The notes under the pieces: model-generated
What the model saw: the letters and a program-made list of their open reading frames with translations, nothing else
Told to the model about the DNA's origin: nothing
Database searches by the model: none
NCBI RefSeq assembly: GCF_020443565.1
Contig: NZ_JAIZZN010000032.1
Location: 1 to 46,522 of the forward strand
DNA from: Clostridium sp. CS001
Lineage (GTDB): Bacteria; Bacillota; Clostridia; Clostridiales; Clostridiaceae
Length of the DNA stretch: 46,522 nucleotides
Reading direction: 5' to 3'
Program-made: the position numbers and the translations under genes
In this document: piece by piece, positions 24,759-33,919 of the stretch
Numbering within the stretch: the stretch's first letter is position 1
How the letters are laid out: every line of letters begins with the position of its first letter

Positions 24759-25325
24759 ATGAATATTGGAATGAAAATTAAACAATTAAGAACTGAGAAA
24801 GGCATTACCTTAAAAGAGTTAAGTATGAAAAGTGATTTATCTATTGGATTTTTGTCTCAGCTAGAAAGAGGCCTTACCACTATAGCAGTTGATTCATTAG
24901 AAAAGTTGGCTGGAATCTTGGAAGTGCATTTAACTTTCTTCTTTGATTATCCACACAAAAGTAAAGATAAGATTTTGAGAAGTTACGAGCAAGAATTGCT
25001 AGATGTAGAAGACGGTGGCTTTATTAAGTATAGTTTAAGCTCCAACTTAGAAAACAAACAACTATTTCCAAGACTTATCGAAATTCTTCCTCAAAAGACG
25101 AAAGAAGAAATAATATCCTATAAACATGAGGGAGAAGAGTTCGTTTATGTATTAGAGGGGATATTAACTGTTTGTATTGATGATGAAATTCATGATGCTT
25201 ATCCTGGTGACAGCCTTCATATAGATTCAAACATTACACATAATTGGGCGAACTACACTAATAAGAAAGTTAAACTTCTCACTGTAAATACGCCAAACCA
25301 TATTTATAATAGTAAAAATAATTAA
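24759..25325 (+). CDS. XRE-cupin transcriptional regulator
   Basis: A 188-residue regulator with an N-terminal Cro/CI helix-turn-helix (MKIKQLRTEKGITLKELSMK, then SIGFLSQLERG) and a C-terminal cupin barrel (YKHEGEEFVYVLEGILTVCI, DSLHIDSNITHNWANYTN). Proteins of this layout (PuuR/SutR-like) usually control transport and catabolism of amino acids or polyamines, with the cupin binding the effector. ATG 24759 follows AGGAG; an upstream frame extension has no site. The permease and aminopeptidase genes follow on the same strand 40 bases downstream, so they are its probable targets. Confidence 0.88.
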   Translation: MNIGMKIKQLRTEKGITLKELSMKSDLSIGFLSQLERGLTTIAVDSLEKLAGILEVHLTFFFDYPHKSKDKILRSYEQELLDVEDGGFIKYSLSSNLENKQLFPRLIEILPQKTKEEIISYKHEGEEFVYVLEGILTVCIDDEIHDAYPGDSLHIDSNITHNWANYTNKKVKLLTVNTPNHIYNSKNN

Positions 25326-25365
25326 ATCGTACTTATAACGTCTATAGGAAGGGAGAAACACACAC

Positions 25366-26481
25366 ATGGATAAAATTATATTATATTTAATCGGTTCTTT
25401 TTTTGTAATTGGAGGAATTGATTATATACTGGGAAGTCCTTTGAAGCTTGGAGGAAAATTTGAGGAAGGAATAAAAACCATGGGGGTTTTGGGCATTGGA
25501 ATGATAGGAATATATTCTTTAGCTCCCGTACTTTCAAATTCTCTAGCTACTGCCATTGTTCCCTTGTGCAGAGCTCTGCATTTAGATCCTTCAATATTCC
25601 CTGCGTCTATTTTAGCTATGGACATGGGAGGATATCAAGTTGCTGCTAAGATAGCATCAACAAATGAAATGGGGTTATTTTCTGGAGTTATTATTGCCTC
25701 AACCTTAGGCGCAACTATTAGCTTTTCAATACCTGTTGCCCTTGGAATGCTTTCTAAAGAGGATGAAAAGTATTTTTCTAAAGGAGTTATGATTGGCCTT
25801 GTATCTATCCCCATAGGATGCCTTATTGGTGGACTTTCACTGAAAATAAACTTTAGTATATTACTTTGGAACCTATTGCCTATATTTGCTTTTGCTATTA
25901 TTTTGGTAATTGGACTATTAAAAACACCTACTCTTTTAATGAAGGGTTTTAATTTATTTGGAAAATTAATAATGTCGTTGAGCATTGTTGGATTACTTCT
26001 GCAAGGAGTAGATGCTATATTGGGAGTTAAGCTTGTTTCTGGACTTGCACCCCTTTCAGAATCAACAGTTATAGTAGGTAAAATAGCATTTGTTTTAGGT
26101 GGAGCCTACCCTATGCTTGAACTTATAAATCGAACTTTTAAAAGTAGTCTTGAAAAGATTGGTGAAAAGTTTGGAATTAATTCAGTATCCTTAGCAGGTA
26201 TTTTAGGAAACTTAGCAAGTAACCTGTTGATATTTGCTTCATATAAAGAGATGAATCCTAAAGGTAAAGTAATTTGTACTGCCTTTGGAGTAAGTGGAGC
26301 CTTTGTATTTGGTGGTCAGTTTGGTTTTGTGTCAGGAATAGCGCCAAAAATGCTGGGAGCGTTTATTATAACTAAGCTTACAGCTGGGGCAATCAGTATT
26401 GTATTAGCATCATGGCTATATGAACGTGAAGCTAAGTCATATAATATTATAGAAAATGGAGGATTAAATTATGCAGATTAA
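25366..26481 (+). CDS. EutH-family permease
   Basis: A 371-residue membrane protein with about ten spans in the EutH (ethanolamine permease) family. Conserved parts are KTMGVLGIGMIGIYSLAPVL, the ASILAMDMGGYQVAAKIAST block and GILGNLASNLLIFASYKEMN. No other eut gene is present: the partners here are a peptidase and an exporter, so the substrate may be another small amine, amino acid or peptide. GGGAG lies 10-11 bases before the ATG. The last 11 bases overlap the aminopeptidase gene, so the two are translated together. Confidence 0.85.
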   Translation: MDKIILYLIGSFFVIGGIDYILGSPLKLGGKFEEGIKTMGVLGIGMIGIYSLAPVLSNSLATAIVPLCRALHLDPSIFPASILAMDMGGYQVAAKIASTNEMGLFSGVIIASTLGATISFSIPVALGMLSKEDEKYFSKGVMIGLVSIPIGCLIGGLSLKINFSILLWNLLPIFAFAIILVIGLLKTPTLLMKGFNLFGKLIMSLSIVGLLLQGVDAILGVKLVSGLAPLSESTVIVGKIAFVLGGAYPMLELINRTFKSSLEKIGEKFGINSVSLAGILGNLASNLLIFASYKEMNPKGKVICTAFGVSGAFVFGGQFGFVSGIAPKMLGAFIITKLTAGAISIVLASWLYEREAKSYNIIENGGLNYAD

Positions 26482-28249
26482 AGAGAGAGTTGAAAGTCTT
26501 AGAAAATTAATGGTGGAAAATAACATTGATGCTTATATCATTCCTAGTTTTGATGCACATCAAAGTGAATATGTAGCAGAGCATTTCAAAAGCAGGCAGT
26601 GGATATCAGGCTTTACAGGTTCTGCAGGTACAGTAGTTATTACTTTAGACCATGCAATATTATGGGCAGATGGCAGATATTATATTCAAGCTGAAGACCA
26701 ACTCAAGGGCAGCGGAATTAAATTATTTAGAATGGTAGATCCAGGTGTTCCCACCTCAACAGAGTGGCTAAAAGATGTCCTTAAAGAAGGTAGCGTAATT
26801 GGTTTTGATGGAAGTGTTTTTCCCGTAACTATGGTTAAAAACATGGAAAAAGAATTTAAAAAGAAGAACCTTATATTAAAAATGGATCAAGATTTAATTA
26901 ATGAATTGTGGAATGACAGACCAGCCATGCCAAAGGGTTCAATTTTTGTTCATGACGTAAAGTACGCAGGTAAATCTAGATTAGAAAAGCTAGAACTTAC
27001 AAGAGAAGAAATGAAGAAAAACGGTGCAAACTATTATTTATTATCTTCACTTGCGGACATTGCTTGGCTATTAAATATAAGAGGCTCTGATGTTCCAAAT
27101 AATCCAGTTGTAGTATCTAACCTAGTTTTGTCGGAGGAAAGTTGTTATTTATTTGTTGATTCTTCAAAGGTTCCCCAGGATGTTAAACTTGAACTGGAAT
27201 CTGAAGGGGTTGTACTTAAAAATTATAATGAAATACAAGAATTTTTAAAAGGCCTTACATCAAGTGATGAAATTATCTTTGATGCTAGTAAAACAAGTGC
27301 CAACTTATATAATGCTATTAACCCTGGTGCGACAAAAACGGAATGTCCTAATATCACTACTAAATTAAAAGCTATTAAAAATGAAACTGAGATACAAAAT
27401 ATAAAATGCTGCGAAGTAAATGATGGCGTAGCTCTTGTGAAATTTATAAAATGGTTAAAAACCTCAGTAGATAAAGAAGAAATTACAGAAGTTTCTGCTG
27501 ATGATAAATTGCAAGGCTTTAGAAAACAGAATGAACTATTTGTTGGGCCAAGCTTTGACACTATAGCAGGTTACAAAGATCATGCTGCTATGATGCATTA
27601 TAAAGCAAGCAGTGACACTCAATATACATTAGAAAGCAAAGGTATGTTCTTAGTTGATTCAGGCGGACAATATTTTAATGGGACAACTGATACTACAAGA
27701 ACCATAGTACTTGGACCCCTTACCCAGGAAGAAAAAACAGATTTCACTTTGGTATTAAAAGGTTTCATTGCCTTAAGCTCTGCTAAATTTTTATATGGAG
27801 CAACAGGTTCTGCCTTAGATGTACTTGCAAGACAACCTATTTGGAAACACGGCTTGGATTATAAGTGCGGAACAGGTCATGGAGTGGGCTTTTTCTTAAA
27901 TGTTCATGAAGGCCCTCAAGGTTTTAGCAAAGTGCCTGACACTGTAAAGCTTGAAAAAGGAATGGTTATTACTAATGAACCTGGAATATACAAAGAAGGA
28001 AAGCATGGCGTTAGAATTGAAAATATGATCCTGGTAATTGAAGATGAAAAAACAGAGTATGGTGAGTTTTTAAGATTTGAAGCAATCACTTATTACCCTA
28101 TTGATTTGGCTGGAATAGATGTAGCTATGCTCGATGAAAGCGAAAAACAATGGTTAAATGATTATCATAAAGATGTATATGCAAAGCTTGCCCCTTCTTT
28201 AAATGAAGAAGAGAAAGCATGGCTACTGGAAGAAACTAAATCAATATAA
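26471..28249 (+). CDS. Aminopeptidase P family metallopeptidase (M24B)
   Basis: A 592-residue Xaa-Pro aminopeptidase of the long eukaryotic-like type: two creatinase-like N-terminal domains (AYIIPSFDAHQSEYVAEHFK at the start) and a C-terminal pita-bread M24 domain. The metal ligands are visible: Asp in LVDSGGQYFNGTTDTTRTIV (two Asp), His in GTGHGVGFFLNVHEGPQGF, Glu in ITNEPGIY and Glu in VRIENM. It removes N-terminal residues before proline. There is no signal peptide, so it is cytosolic. GGAGG lies eight bases before the ATG, inside the end of the permease gene, which suggests that it processes what the permease imports. Confidence 0.92.
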   Translation: MQIKERVESLRKLMVENNIDAYIIPSFDAHQSEYVAEHFKSRQWISGFTGSAGTVVITLDHAILWADGRYYIQAEDQLKGSGIKLFRMVDPGVPTSTEWLKDVLKEGSVIGFDGSVFPVTMVKNMEKEFKKKNLILKMDQDLINELWNDRPAMPKGSIFVHDVKYAGKSRLEKLELTREEMKKNGANYYLLSSLADIAWLLNIRGSDVPNNPVVVSNLVLSEESCYLFVDSSKVPQDVKLELESEGVVLKNYNEIQEFLKGLTSSDEIIFDASKTSANLYNAINPGATKTECPNITTKLKAIKNETEIQNIKCCEVNDGVALVKFIKWLKTSVDKEEITEVSADDKLQGFRKQNELFVGPSFDTIAGYKDHAAMMHYKASSDTQYTLESKGMFLVDSGGQYFNGTTDTTRTIVLGPLTQEEKTDFTLVLKGFIALSSAKFLYGATGSALDVLARQPIWKHGLDYKCGTGHGVGFFLNVHEGPQGFSKVPDTVKLEKGMVITNEPGIYKEGKHGVRIENMILVIEDEKTEYGEFLRFEAITYYPIDLAGIDVAMLDESEKQWLNDYHKDVYAKLAPSLNEEEKAWLLEETKSI

Positions 28250-28300
28250 TAAACTATTATTATAACTAAAAAGTCTACAAGGGAAAGGAATTTAACTATT

Positions 28301-29233
28301 TTGAATAACAATAAAATTTTTACAGATAAAAGATTTGTGGCTTGTATTGCAACTCTATGTTGCTTATTATGGGGAAGTGCTTACCCTGCAGTAAAGTCAG
28401 GATATATACTATTTAATATTGGCTCTGCTGATGTATCCTCAAAAATTGTATTTGCAGGATATAGATTTACTCTAGCCGGGTTACTAGTGCTTATACTTGC
28501 TAAAGCTTTTAGACAAAAGTTGTTTGCTTTTACTAAGAAAAACTTTTTAAATCTAGTTATCCTTGGAATTACGCAAACAACTCTTCAATATATATTCTTC
28601 TATATTGGATTATCAAATACCACTGGGGTTAAAGGCTCCATAATGAATTCCATGGGAACATTTTTCAGCGTATTTTTAGCTCATTATATATATAATAATG
28701 ATAAATTAAGCCTAAGAAAAATAACAGGATGTATTGTAGGCTTTGTTGGAGTTATGATTGTAAACTTCAATGCTGATTTACTTAATTTTTCTCTTAATTT
28801 TAAGGGTGAAGGATTTGTAATTATTTCTTCCTTTATGTTTTCAGTGGCAGCTATTTATGGCAAAAAACTTACCCAAAGCATGGACGTAATGGTAGTAACA
28901 GGCTATAGTTTATTTCTTGGAGGGGTGCTTTTAACATTCCTTGGTATGGGTTTTGGAGGAAGTGTTACTAACTTTACTTTATCCTCAACTTTGCTATTAA
29001 GCTACCTGATATTACTGTCCTCAGTGGCATTTACACTTTGGTCCTTACTATTAAAACACAATAAAGTAGGTTCCGTTTCAGTATTTATCTTTTTAACTCC
29101 AATCTTTGGAGCAATACTTTCAGCCATATTTTTAGGCGAAAACATTTTAGAAGTTAAAAATGTATTTGCACTTTTGTTAGTATGCTTTGGAATTTGGATG
29201 GTTAATAAAGACAAAAGTATTACAATCAAATAA
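28301..29233 (+). CDS. EamA/DMT family transporter
   Basis: A 310-residue ten-span protein with two EamA repeats. The first repeat begins FVACIATLCCLLWGSAYPAV, and the second ends PIFGAILSAIFLGENILEVK, the typical repeat end. Members export or import amino acids and related metabolites. The start is TTG 28301 after GGGAAAGGAA. It lies 51 bases after the aminopeptidase gene on the same strand and probably belongs to the same operon, which would then import, hydrolyse and export products. Confidence 0.88.
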   Translation: MNNNKIFTDKRFVACIATLCCLLWGSAYPAVKSGYILFNIGSADVSSKIVFAGYRFTLAGLLVLILAKAFRQKLFAFTKKNFLNLVILGITQTTLQYIFFYIGLSNTTGVKGSIMNSMGTFFSVFLAHYIYNNDKLSLRKITGCIVGFVGVMIVNFNADLLNFSLNFKGEGFVIISSFMFSVAAIYGKKLTQSMDVMVVTGYSLFLGGVLLTFLGMGFGGSVTNFTLSSTLLLSYLILLSSVAFTLWSLLLKHNKVGSVSVFIFLTPIFGAILSAIFLGENILEVKNVFALLLVCFGIWMVNKDKSITIK

Positions 29234-29292
29234 GTAACCTTTTCCTCACATACGCTTTATGAATTTGGTTATATTAATATTAGAATCTATTA

Positions 29293-29330
29293 TTAAATCA
29301 TCACCTGCGGTGCTGCAATATTAACAACTT
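29293..29330 (+). repeat. 38-bp dispersed repeat, copy 1
   Basis: TTAAATCATCACCTGCGGTG followed by CTGCAATATTAACAACTT. It matches 34528-34565 at 35 of 38 positions; weaker copies are at 34706 and 42098. All four are intergenic and read the same way. It lies in the 250-base gap between the transporter gene and the small ORF; the rest of that gap shows only a short CTGCCA/TGGCAG hairpin near 29380. Confidence 0.7.
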
Positions 29331-29486
29331 TGAAAGCAGATTTAGACTATCACCAAAGTAACTTTTCTGAGCTAGACAACTGCCACTTATAGAAGATGGC
29401 AGACTTGAAGCTTCCAAAATGTTGTTAAGAGAGTAGCAAATAACAATTTCTTTCTGATATTAATTAGAATAAAGGAGGCGTTTGCA

Positions 29487-29588
29487 ATGGCTCATATAGA
29501 CAAAAAAAATAATCAAGAAAGTAAAAACACTGGTAAAAAATCAAAAAAACAACCCTCTAAAGGGAAGATAGAAAGGTTAATGTCATAG
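29487..29588 (+). CDS. 33-residue very basic small protein
   Basis: A short frame with a near-perfect AAAGGAGG seven bases before the ATG. The product begins MAHIDKKNNQESKNTGKK, is rich in Lys, Ser and Gln (about a third of residues basic), and ends KGKIERLMS. There is no hydrophobic segment. It could bind nucleic acid or an acidic partner, or resemble small spore proteins; nothing decides this. It is followed by a strong hairpin that would end its transcript, which supports a real monocistronic gene. Confidence 0.5.
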   Translation: MAHIDKKNNQESKNTGKKSKKQPSKGKIERLMS

Positions 29589-29627
29589 GCTTTTCTAAAA
29601 GATTTGAAGGCTTTAAAAATCTAAAAA

Positions 29628-29680
29628 ATATTATTAGAAGGGAGGTGTCCTAGGGCATCTGCCTTTTAATAATATCTTTT
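29628..29680. terminator. Long bidirectional hairpin terminator
   Basis: ATATTATTAGAAGG (29628) pairs with CCTTTTAATAATAT (29662), and inside it AGGTGTCC pairs with GGGCATCT by two G-U pairs, giving an almost continuous stem with a tiny loop, then TCTTTT. It sits between the plus-strand small ORF and the minus-strand TetR gene and can stop both transcripts. Confidence 0.75.
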
Positions 29681-29715
29681 CTAGCCTTAATAAATAATTA
29701 CCTGAAAGGGAGCTT

Positions 29716-30357
29716 TTATTTTTTATTAATTTCTATAAGTGGAATTATTATATGATCAACAATATGTTCTACATATTCCATTTTAATAGGTTTACCTGTA
29801 ACTATGAGTTCATAAAATAATAATGCCGGCCCCACATCTGAGATGAGCTTTAATTTATCTTTGTCTAATTTTTTATTTATGCTACACTCTATGGCATCAC
29901 TAAATATGCAGGTTTGATTTGTTATGCAATCTTCGTGAAGCGCTTGTGATAATAGTTTATCTCTGCTTATTGCTGTTGAAATGGACAGCATTACCTTTTG
30001 CCTAACCTTGTCTTGTATCCCAAAATATATGCTAAGTGATTCACATAAATAATCTCTTAAGTTGCCTGTGCAACGCTTCGTATCGAACTCTTGCTCACAA
30101 GGCATCATAAGTTTTATGGCTTCTGCAACAAGGTAAGGTTTAGACTTCCATCTGCGGTATAAAGTAGCTTTTCCTGCTTTAGCTCTTAATGCAATAGCAT
30201 CCATAGTAACGCAGTCATAGCCATGCTCTGCTACCAGCTCCAAGGCTGCCTTTAAAATAGCTAGATCACGCTGTTTATCTACAGGTCTTCCAAGCTTACA
30301 TGGGGCCTTTTCTTCAATATTTTCAATGAAATCAGATTTATTTATTGCATCCATCAT
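29716..30357 (-). CDS. TetR family transcriptional regulator
   Basis: A 213-residue TetR protein. The helix-turn-helix is in the first third: ILKAALELVAEHGYDCVTMD, then AIALRAKAGKATLYRRWKSK, as in the family. The helical C-terminal ligand domain is unassigned. Residues 1-30 form an extra N-terminal tail with the acidic FIENIEEKAPC. The ATG follows GGAGG. It is divergent from the DUF2156 gene, and the 150 bases between them carry a promoter for that gene and a loose inverted repeat (AACATAACTG with CTGTTGTGTT) that could be the operator. Confidence 0.88.
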   Translation of the reverse strand: MMDAINKSDFIENIEEKAPCKLGRPVDKQRDLAILKAALELVAEHGYDCVTMDAIALRAKAGKATLYRRWKSKPYLVAEAIKLMMPCEQEFDTKRCTGNLRDYLCESLSIYFGIQDKVRQKVMLSISTAISRDKLLSQALHEDCITNQTCIFSDAIECSINKKLDKDKLKLISDVGPALLFYELIVTGKPIKMEYVEHIVDHIIIPLIEINKK

Positions 30358-30441
30358 CTAGCCTCCATTCTTCATTTTCTATAAATATAACACACTGCAA
30401 ACACTTTTTCAACATAACTGAACTAAATAGTTTTGAAACTG

Positions 30442-30470
30442 TTGTGTTTTACTAATGACTATGATATAAT
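30442..30470 (+). promoter_or_regulatory. Sigma-A-type promoter before the DUF2156 gene
   Basis: TTGTGT (30442-30447), a 17-base spacer and TATAAT (30465-30470) form a standard promoter about 40 bases before the ATG at 30510. The -35 box overlaps the end of a loose inverted repeat starting near 30411, where the divergent TetR protein could bind. Confidence 0.6.
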
Positions 30471-30509
30471 TCCAAATATAAACCATAGGAACCGAGGGGT
30501 GAAATATTT

Positions 30510-31406
30510 ATGATATTTAAAAAACTATCTTTAGAAGATAAAAACATTATAGACAAATATATATATCCATACAAATTTATGAGTTGTGAATATTCTTTTA
30601 CAAGCTTATATATTTGGAAAGATGCCTGCGATATTCAATACACCATATATAAACAAGCTCTTATATTAAAAAAGAAAGATTTTGATGGGAACTATCATTT
30701 CATGCAGCCTTTAGGGTATAATAAAGAAGACTTGAAAGAGATTATAGAACAATTAAAAGCATATAGAGAAGAAAATCATATGAAATACTTGTTTAAGGAT
30801 TTAGAAGAAAGCTTTATAGAGGAATTTAATATTTTACTTAACCACAAAAATATTTTTTTTGTAGAAGAAGATAGAGATAACTTTGACTATTTATATGAAG
30901 CCCAAAAACTTATGACTTTATCAGGTAAAAAGCTTCATTCAAAAAAGAATCACTACAATGCTTTTACTAAAAGCTACAACTATGAGGTAGTTGAAATAAC
31001 TAATGAAAAAGTAATTAACGATGTTATCGATGCAGCCCAAAAGTGGTATGAGGAAACAGATGAAAAAGACATTAAGCTTTATTATGAACTCATTGCAATA
31101 AGCAATCTAGTTAATAATATGAATTTGTTAAAGCTTAAAGGAATAGCAGTGTATGTGAATGGAAAAGTAGCAGCATTTAGTATTGGTGAAAGTTTAAGCG
31201 AAGAACTTGCCGTAATTCACATTGAAAAAGGTGATAAAAATATAAATGGTATATATAGTTTTATCGCAAAAACATTTATAGATAAATGTTTTAATAATGT
31301 TGAAATAATAAATAGAGAGCAAGACATGGGTATTGATGGGCTTAGAAAATCTAAAATGTCTTATTATCCTCTAAAACTAGAGAAGAAATTCATTCTTAGC
31401 TTCTAG
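30510..31406 (+). CDS. DUF2156 domain protein (LPG-synthase C-terminal-like)
   Basis: A 298-residue soluble protein matching the DUF2156 family, which has a double GNAT-like fold related to the C-terminal domain of MprF lysyl-phosphatidylglycerol synthases. Visible parts: CEYSFTSLYIWKDACDIQYT at the start, KKLHSKKNHYNAFTKSYNYE in the centre, and VNGKVAAFSIGESLSEELAV with NREQDMGIDGLRKSKMSYYP at the end, the usual conserved block. It has no membrane part, so it is a stand-alone version of unknown substrate. ftsH follows 64 bases downstream. The ATG follows GAGGGG. Confidence 0.85.
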   Translation: MIFKKLSLEDKNIIDKYIYPYKFMSCEYSFTSLYIWKDACDIQYTIYKQALILKKKDFDGNYHFMQPLGYNKEDLKEIIEQLKAYREENHMKYLFKDLEESFIEEFNILLNHKNIFFVEEDRDNFDYLYEAQKLMTLSGKKLHSKKNHYNAFTKSYNYEVVEITNEKVINDVIDAAQKWYEETDEKDIKLYYELIAISNLVNNMNLLKLKGIAVYVNGKVAAFSIGESLSEELAVIHIEKGDKNINGIYSFIAKTFIDKCFNNVEIINREQDMGIDGLRKSKMSYYPLKLEKKFILSF

Positions 31407-31470
31407 CATCAACAACTGATAATGTAACTACTATAATAAGTTAAGAATATATTAAGAGAGGTGCTTTATA

Positions 31471-33270
31471 ATGAAAAAAAAATCGGGCATTGTCGTTTGG
31501 GCAATCCTTCTTGTTTTTATTGCAGTGTATATGTTTCCAAAGGCAGATCAAAATTCAACAAATATTAGTTTTGATCAGTTTCAGAGTAATTGGACAAATA
31601 ATACTATAACAAGCTTCGCGGTGCAAGATGATCAGATGTCAGTTTCAGGAACTTTGAAAGATGGAAGTACCTTCAAAACTATTGTTCCATCTGCTAGATT
31701 ATTTAAGTTCATTGAAGATAATCCAAAGAACCCAGCTATTTCAGAAACATACTTAAAACCATCTAGCTCATTAATGTGGTTACGAATTTTACCTAATTTA
31801 TTATTCGTGTTAATGCTTGTAGGTGTTGCTTTTATGTTCATGAAACAGTCAAAAGGTGCTGGCGGAAACGGCGGCGTAATGAAGTTTGGTAAAAGCAAAG
31901 CAAAACTAACGGACCCTAATGCGAAAAAAGTTAGTTTTAATGATGTTGCAGGAGCAGATGAAGAAAAGGCTGAGCTTGCAGAGATAGTGGACTTTTTAAA
32001 GGAACCGAAAAGATATATTGAAATGGGTGCTCGTATACCAAAGGGAGTTTTACTAGTAGGGCCTCCTGGAACAGGTAAGACACTTCTTGCAAGAGCTATT
32101 TCTGGCGAAGCTGGAGTTCCATTTTTCAGCATCTCAGGTTCAGATTTTGTAGAGATGTTTGTAGGTGTTGGAGCTTCTAGAGTACGTGATTTATTTGAGC
32201 AAGCAAAAAAGAACTCGCCTTGTATAATCTTTATAGATGAAATTGACGCTGTAGGAAGGCAAAGAGGTGCTGGAATCGGCGGAGGAAATGATGAGAGAGA
32301 GCAGACATTAAATCAACTTTTAGTTGAGATGGATGGCTTTGGAGAAAATGAAGGAATAATAATGATTGCAGCTACAAATAGAGCAGATGTACTTGACCCT
32401 GCATTATTAAGACCAGGTAGATTTGACAGACAAATACACGTTGGAGTACCTGATACTAAGGGTAGAGAAGAAATTTTGAAAGTTCATTCAAAAAATAAAC
32501 ATCTTGCACCAGAAGTTGAACTTAGTGTACTTGCAAAAAGAACACCTGGATTTACAGGAGCAGATATTGAAAACTTACTGAATGAATCTGCACTATTAGC
32601 TGTAAGAAAAGATAAAAAGCTTATTGGTATGACCGAACTTGAAGAAGCTGTTACAAGAGTAATTGCTGGACCTGAAAAGAAAAGCAGAATAATTAGTGAA
32701 GCTGATAGAACCCTTACAGCATATCATGAAGCAGGCCATGCAATTGTAATGAATTTACTTCCAATGTCAGACCCCGTTCACCAAATAAGTATAGTTCCAA
32801 GAGGAAGAACTGGTGGATATACTATGCGTCTTCCAGAAGAAGACACATCTTATATGTCAAAAGCAAAACTTGAAGATGAAATTGTAGGGCTATTAGGTGG
32901 TAGAGTTGCTGAAAAACTGGTTATTGGAGATATTAGTACTGGTGCAAGCAATGACATTGAAAGAGCAACTACAATAGCAAGAAAAATGGTAATGGACTAT
33001 GGTATGAGTGAATCCCTTGGACCAATAGCATTTGGCTCAGGCCATGATGAGGTATTCCTAGGAAGAGACATGGGTAACGATAGAAAATACGGTGAAGATA
33101 CTGCACGCAAAATAGATGCAGAAATAAAAAGACTTATTGATGAAGCATATAAAAAAGCATTAACACTTCTAACTGAGAATAGAAGTAAACTTAATGCTGT
33201 TGCAGAGGAGCTTTTACTACGTGAGAAGCTTGAAGCAGTGGATTTCCAAGAAATATTTGCAAGAAGCTAA
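31471..33270 (+). CDS. ftsH: ATP-dependent zinc metalloprotease FtsH
   Basis: A 599-residue membrane AAA protease. Two membrane segments (about residues 6-23 and 107-125) flank a small outer domain. The AAA domain has Walker A GPPGTGKT at 197-204, Walker [10 protein letters not shown], and the second region of homology in [20 protein letters not shown]. The zinc site is HEAGH at 419-423, followed by the M41 domain. It degrades membrane and unstable regulatory proteins as a hexamer. The protein is on the short side for FtsH and lies outside the usual hpt/tilS neighbourhood, so it may be a second copy. The ATG follows AGAGGTG. Confidence 0.97.
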   Translation: MKKKSGIVVWAILLVFIAVYMFPKADQNSTNISFDQFQSNWTNNTITSFAVQDDQMSVSGTLKDGSTFKTIVPSARLFKFIEDNPKNPAISETYLKPSSSLMWLRILPNLLFVLMLVGVAFMFMKQSKGAGGNGGVMKFGKSKAKLTDPNAKKVSFNDVAGADEEKAELAEIVDFLKEPKRYIEMGARIPKGVLLVGPPGTGKTLLARAISGEAGVPFFSISGSDFVEMFVGVGASRVRDLFEQAKKNSPCIIFIDEIDAVGRQRGAGIGGGNDEREQTLNQLLVEMDGFGENEGIIMIAATNRADVLDPALLRPGRFDRQIHVGVPDTKGREEILKVHSKNKHLAPEVELSVLAKRTPGFTGADIENLLNESALLAVRKDKKLIGMTELEEAVTRVIAGPEKKSRIISEADRTLTAYHEAGHAIVMNLLPMSDPVHQISIVPRGRTGGYTMRLPEEDTSYMSKAKLEDEIVGLLGGRVAEKLVIGDISTGASNDIERATTIARKMVMDYGMSESLGPIAFGSGHDEVFLGRDMGNDRKYGEDTARKIDAEIKRLIDEAYKKALTLLTENRSKLNAVAEELLLREKLEAVDFQEIFARS

Positions 33271-33276
33271 TTAATA

Positions 33277-33310
33277 AAAGCACAGGCTACACTTAGCCTG
33301 TGCTTTTTTT
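33277..33310 (+). terminator. Terminator after ftsH
   Basis: AAAGCACAGGCTA pairs perfectly with TAGCCTGTGCTTT around a 4-base loop, followed by a T-run, seven bases after the ftsH stop. Confidence 0.92.
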
Positions 33311-33391
33311 GCTGCAACTGATTTAAAACTTCATAATACTCCCTATCTAATTTCTCAAGATCATCTTTTCTAGATGGCATAGAAATCTTAC

Positions 33392-33757
33392 TTACCCAAT
33401 ACTCAATTTTTCAACAGCTTCTTTTTCATTTGCCAAGAAAAATATATCCCTTCCCTTATTACTCTCATATATGAAATCTTTGAGACTTTCACTTGCATAC
33501 ACAGAAAAATCACCAACTATAGCAATCTTTACTTGGTAATTAATAAACTTTTGTAATATTTCTCCTGCAAGCTTTGTTCTTAAGTTGAAAAAATCTTCAC
33601 ATATTGCTGATTTATTTAAAATTATACGATAACAACCTACTTCATAATTTACTGTTGCTATAAAATCTAGTGCTGACTGAACATCAGTTATAATTATCTC
33701 GCTGCTGTTTACAACAGCAATTTCTGCATTCTTCTCTTTAATTGTAGTTATTTTCAT
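33392..33757 (-). CDS. DUF4180 family protein
   Basis: A 121-residue soluble alpha/beta protein. The order of IIITDVQSALDFIATVNYEV, ICEDFFNLRTKLAGEILQKF and VKIAIVGDFSVYASESLKDF followed by FIYESNKGRDIFFLANEKEA is the DUF4180 pattern. The function is unknown; the fold recalls STAS or regulator-like small proteins. GGAGG lies at good spacing before the ATG. It is divergent in layout from ftsH, and its upstream region carries DnaA-box-like sites. Confidence 0.82.
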   Translation of the reverse strand: MKITTIKEKNAEIAVVNSSEIIITDVQSALDFIATVNYEVGCYRIILNKSAICEDFFNLRTKLAGEILQKFINYQVKIAIVGDFSVYASESLKDFIYESNKGRDIFFLANEKEAVEKLSIG

Positions 33758-33786
33758 GATTCTCCTCCAATGATATACTCTTTTTA

Positions 33787-33906
33787 TACTGTGGTTAATT
33801 TTTAATCATTTCATCCACAGTATTACGATAATATTGAATGCTTATCCACAAATTGAATATATGCTATTTTATTATCCTACCCTGTTTATATTTTAACTAA
33901 TCCACA
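33787..33906. promoter_or_regulatory. Cluster of DnaA-box-like sites
   Basis: One perfect DnaA box TTATCCACA (33842-33850), two single-mismatch boxes TCATCCACA (33811-33819) and TAATCCACA (33898-33906), and one inverted single-mismatch box (TGTGGTTAA, 33790-33798) lie within 117 AT-rich bases upstream of the DUF4180 gene. TACTGTGG (33787) and CCACAGTA (33815) also form an inverted repeat. No dnaA or origin gene is nearby, so it could be a DnaA-binding regulatory cluster. Confidence 0.45.
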
Positions 33907-33919
33907 AATAATATCAATA

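Noticed and set aside
25366-26481. Part of an ethanolamine-utilisation operon
   Set aside because: Only the EutH-like permease is present; no eutA, eutB, eutC or microcompartment genes lie in the window.
31632-32132. 166-codon minus-strand frame inside ftsH
   Set aside because: Shadow of the AAA domain of ftsH; FtsH motifs on the plus strand are unmistakable.
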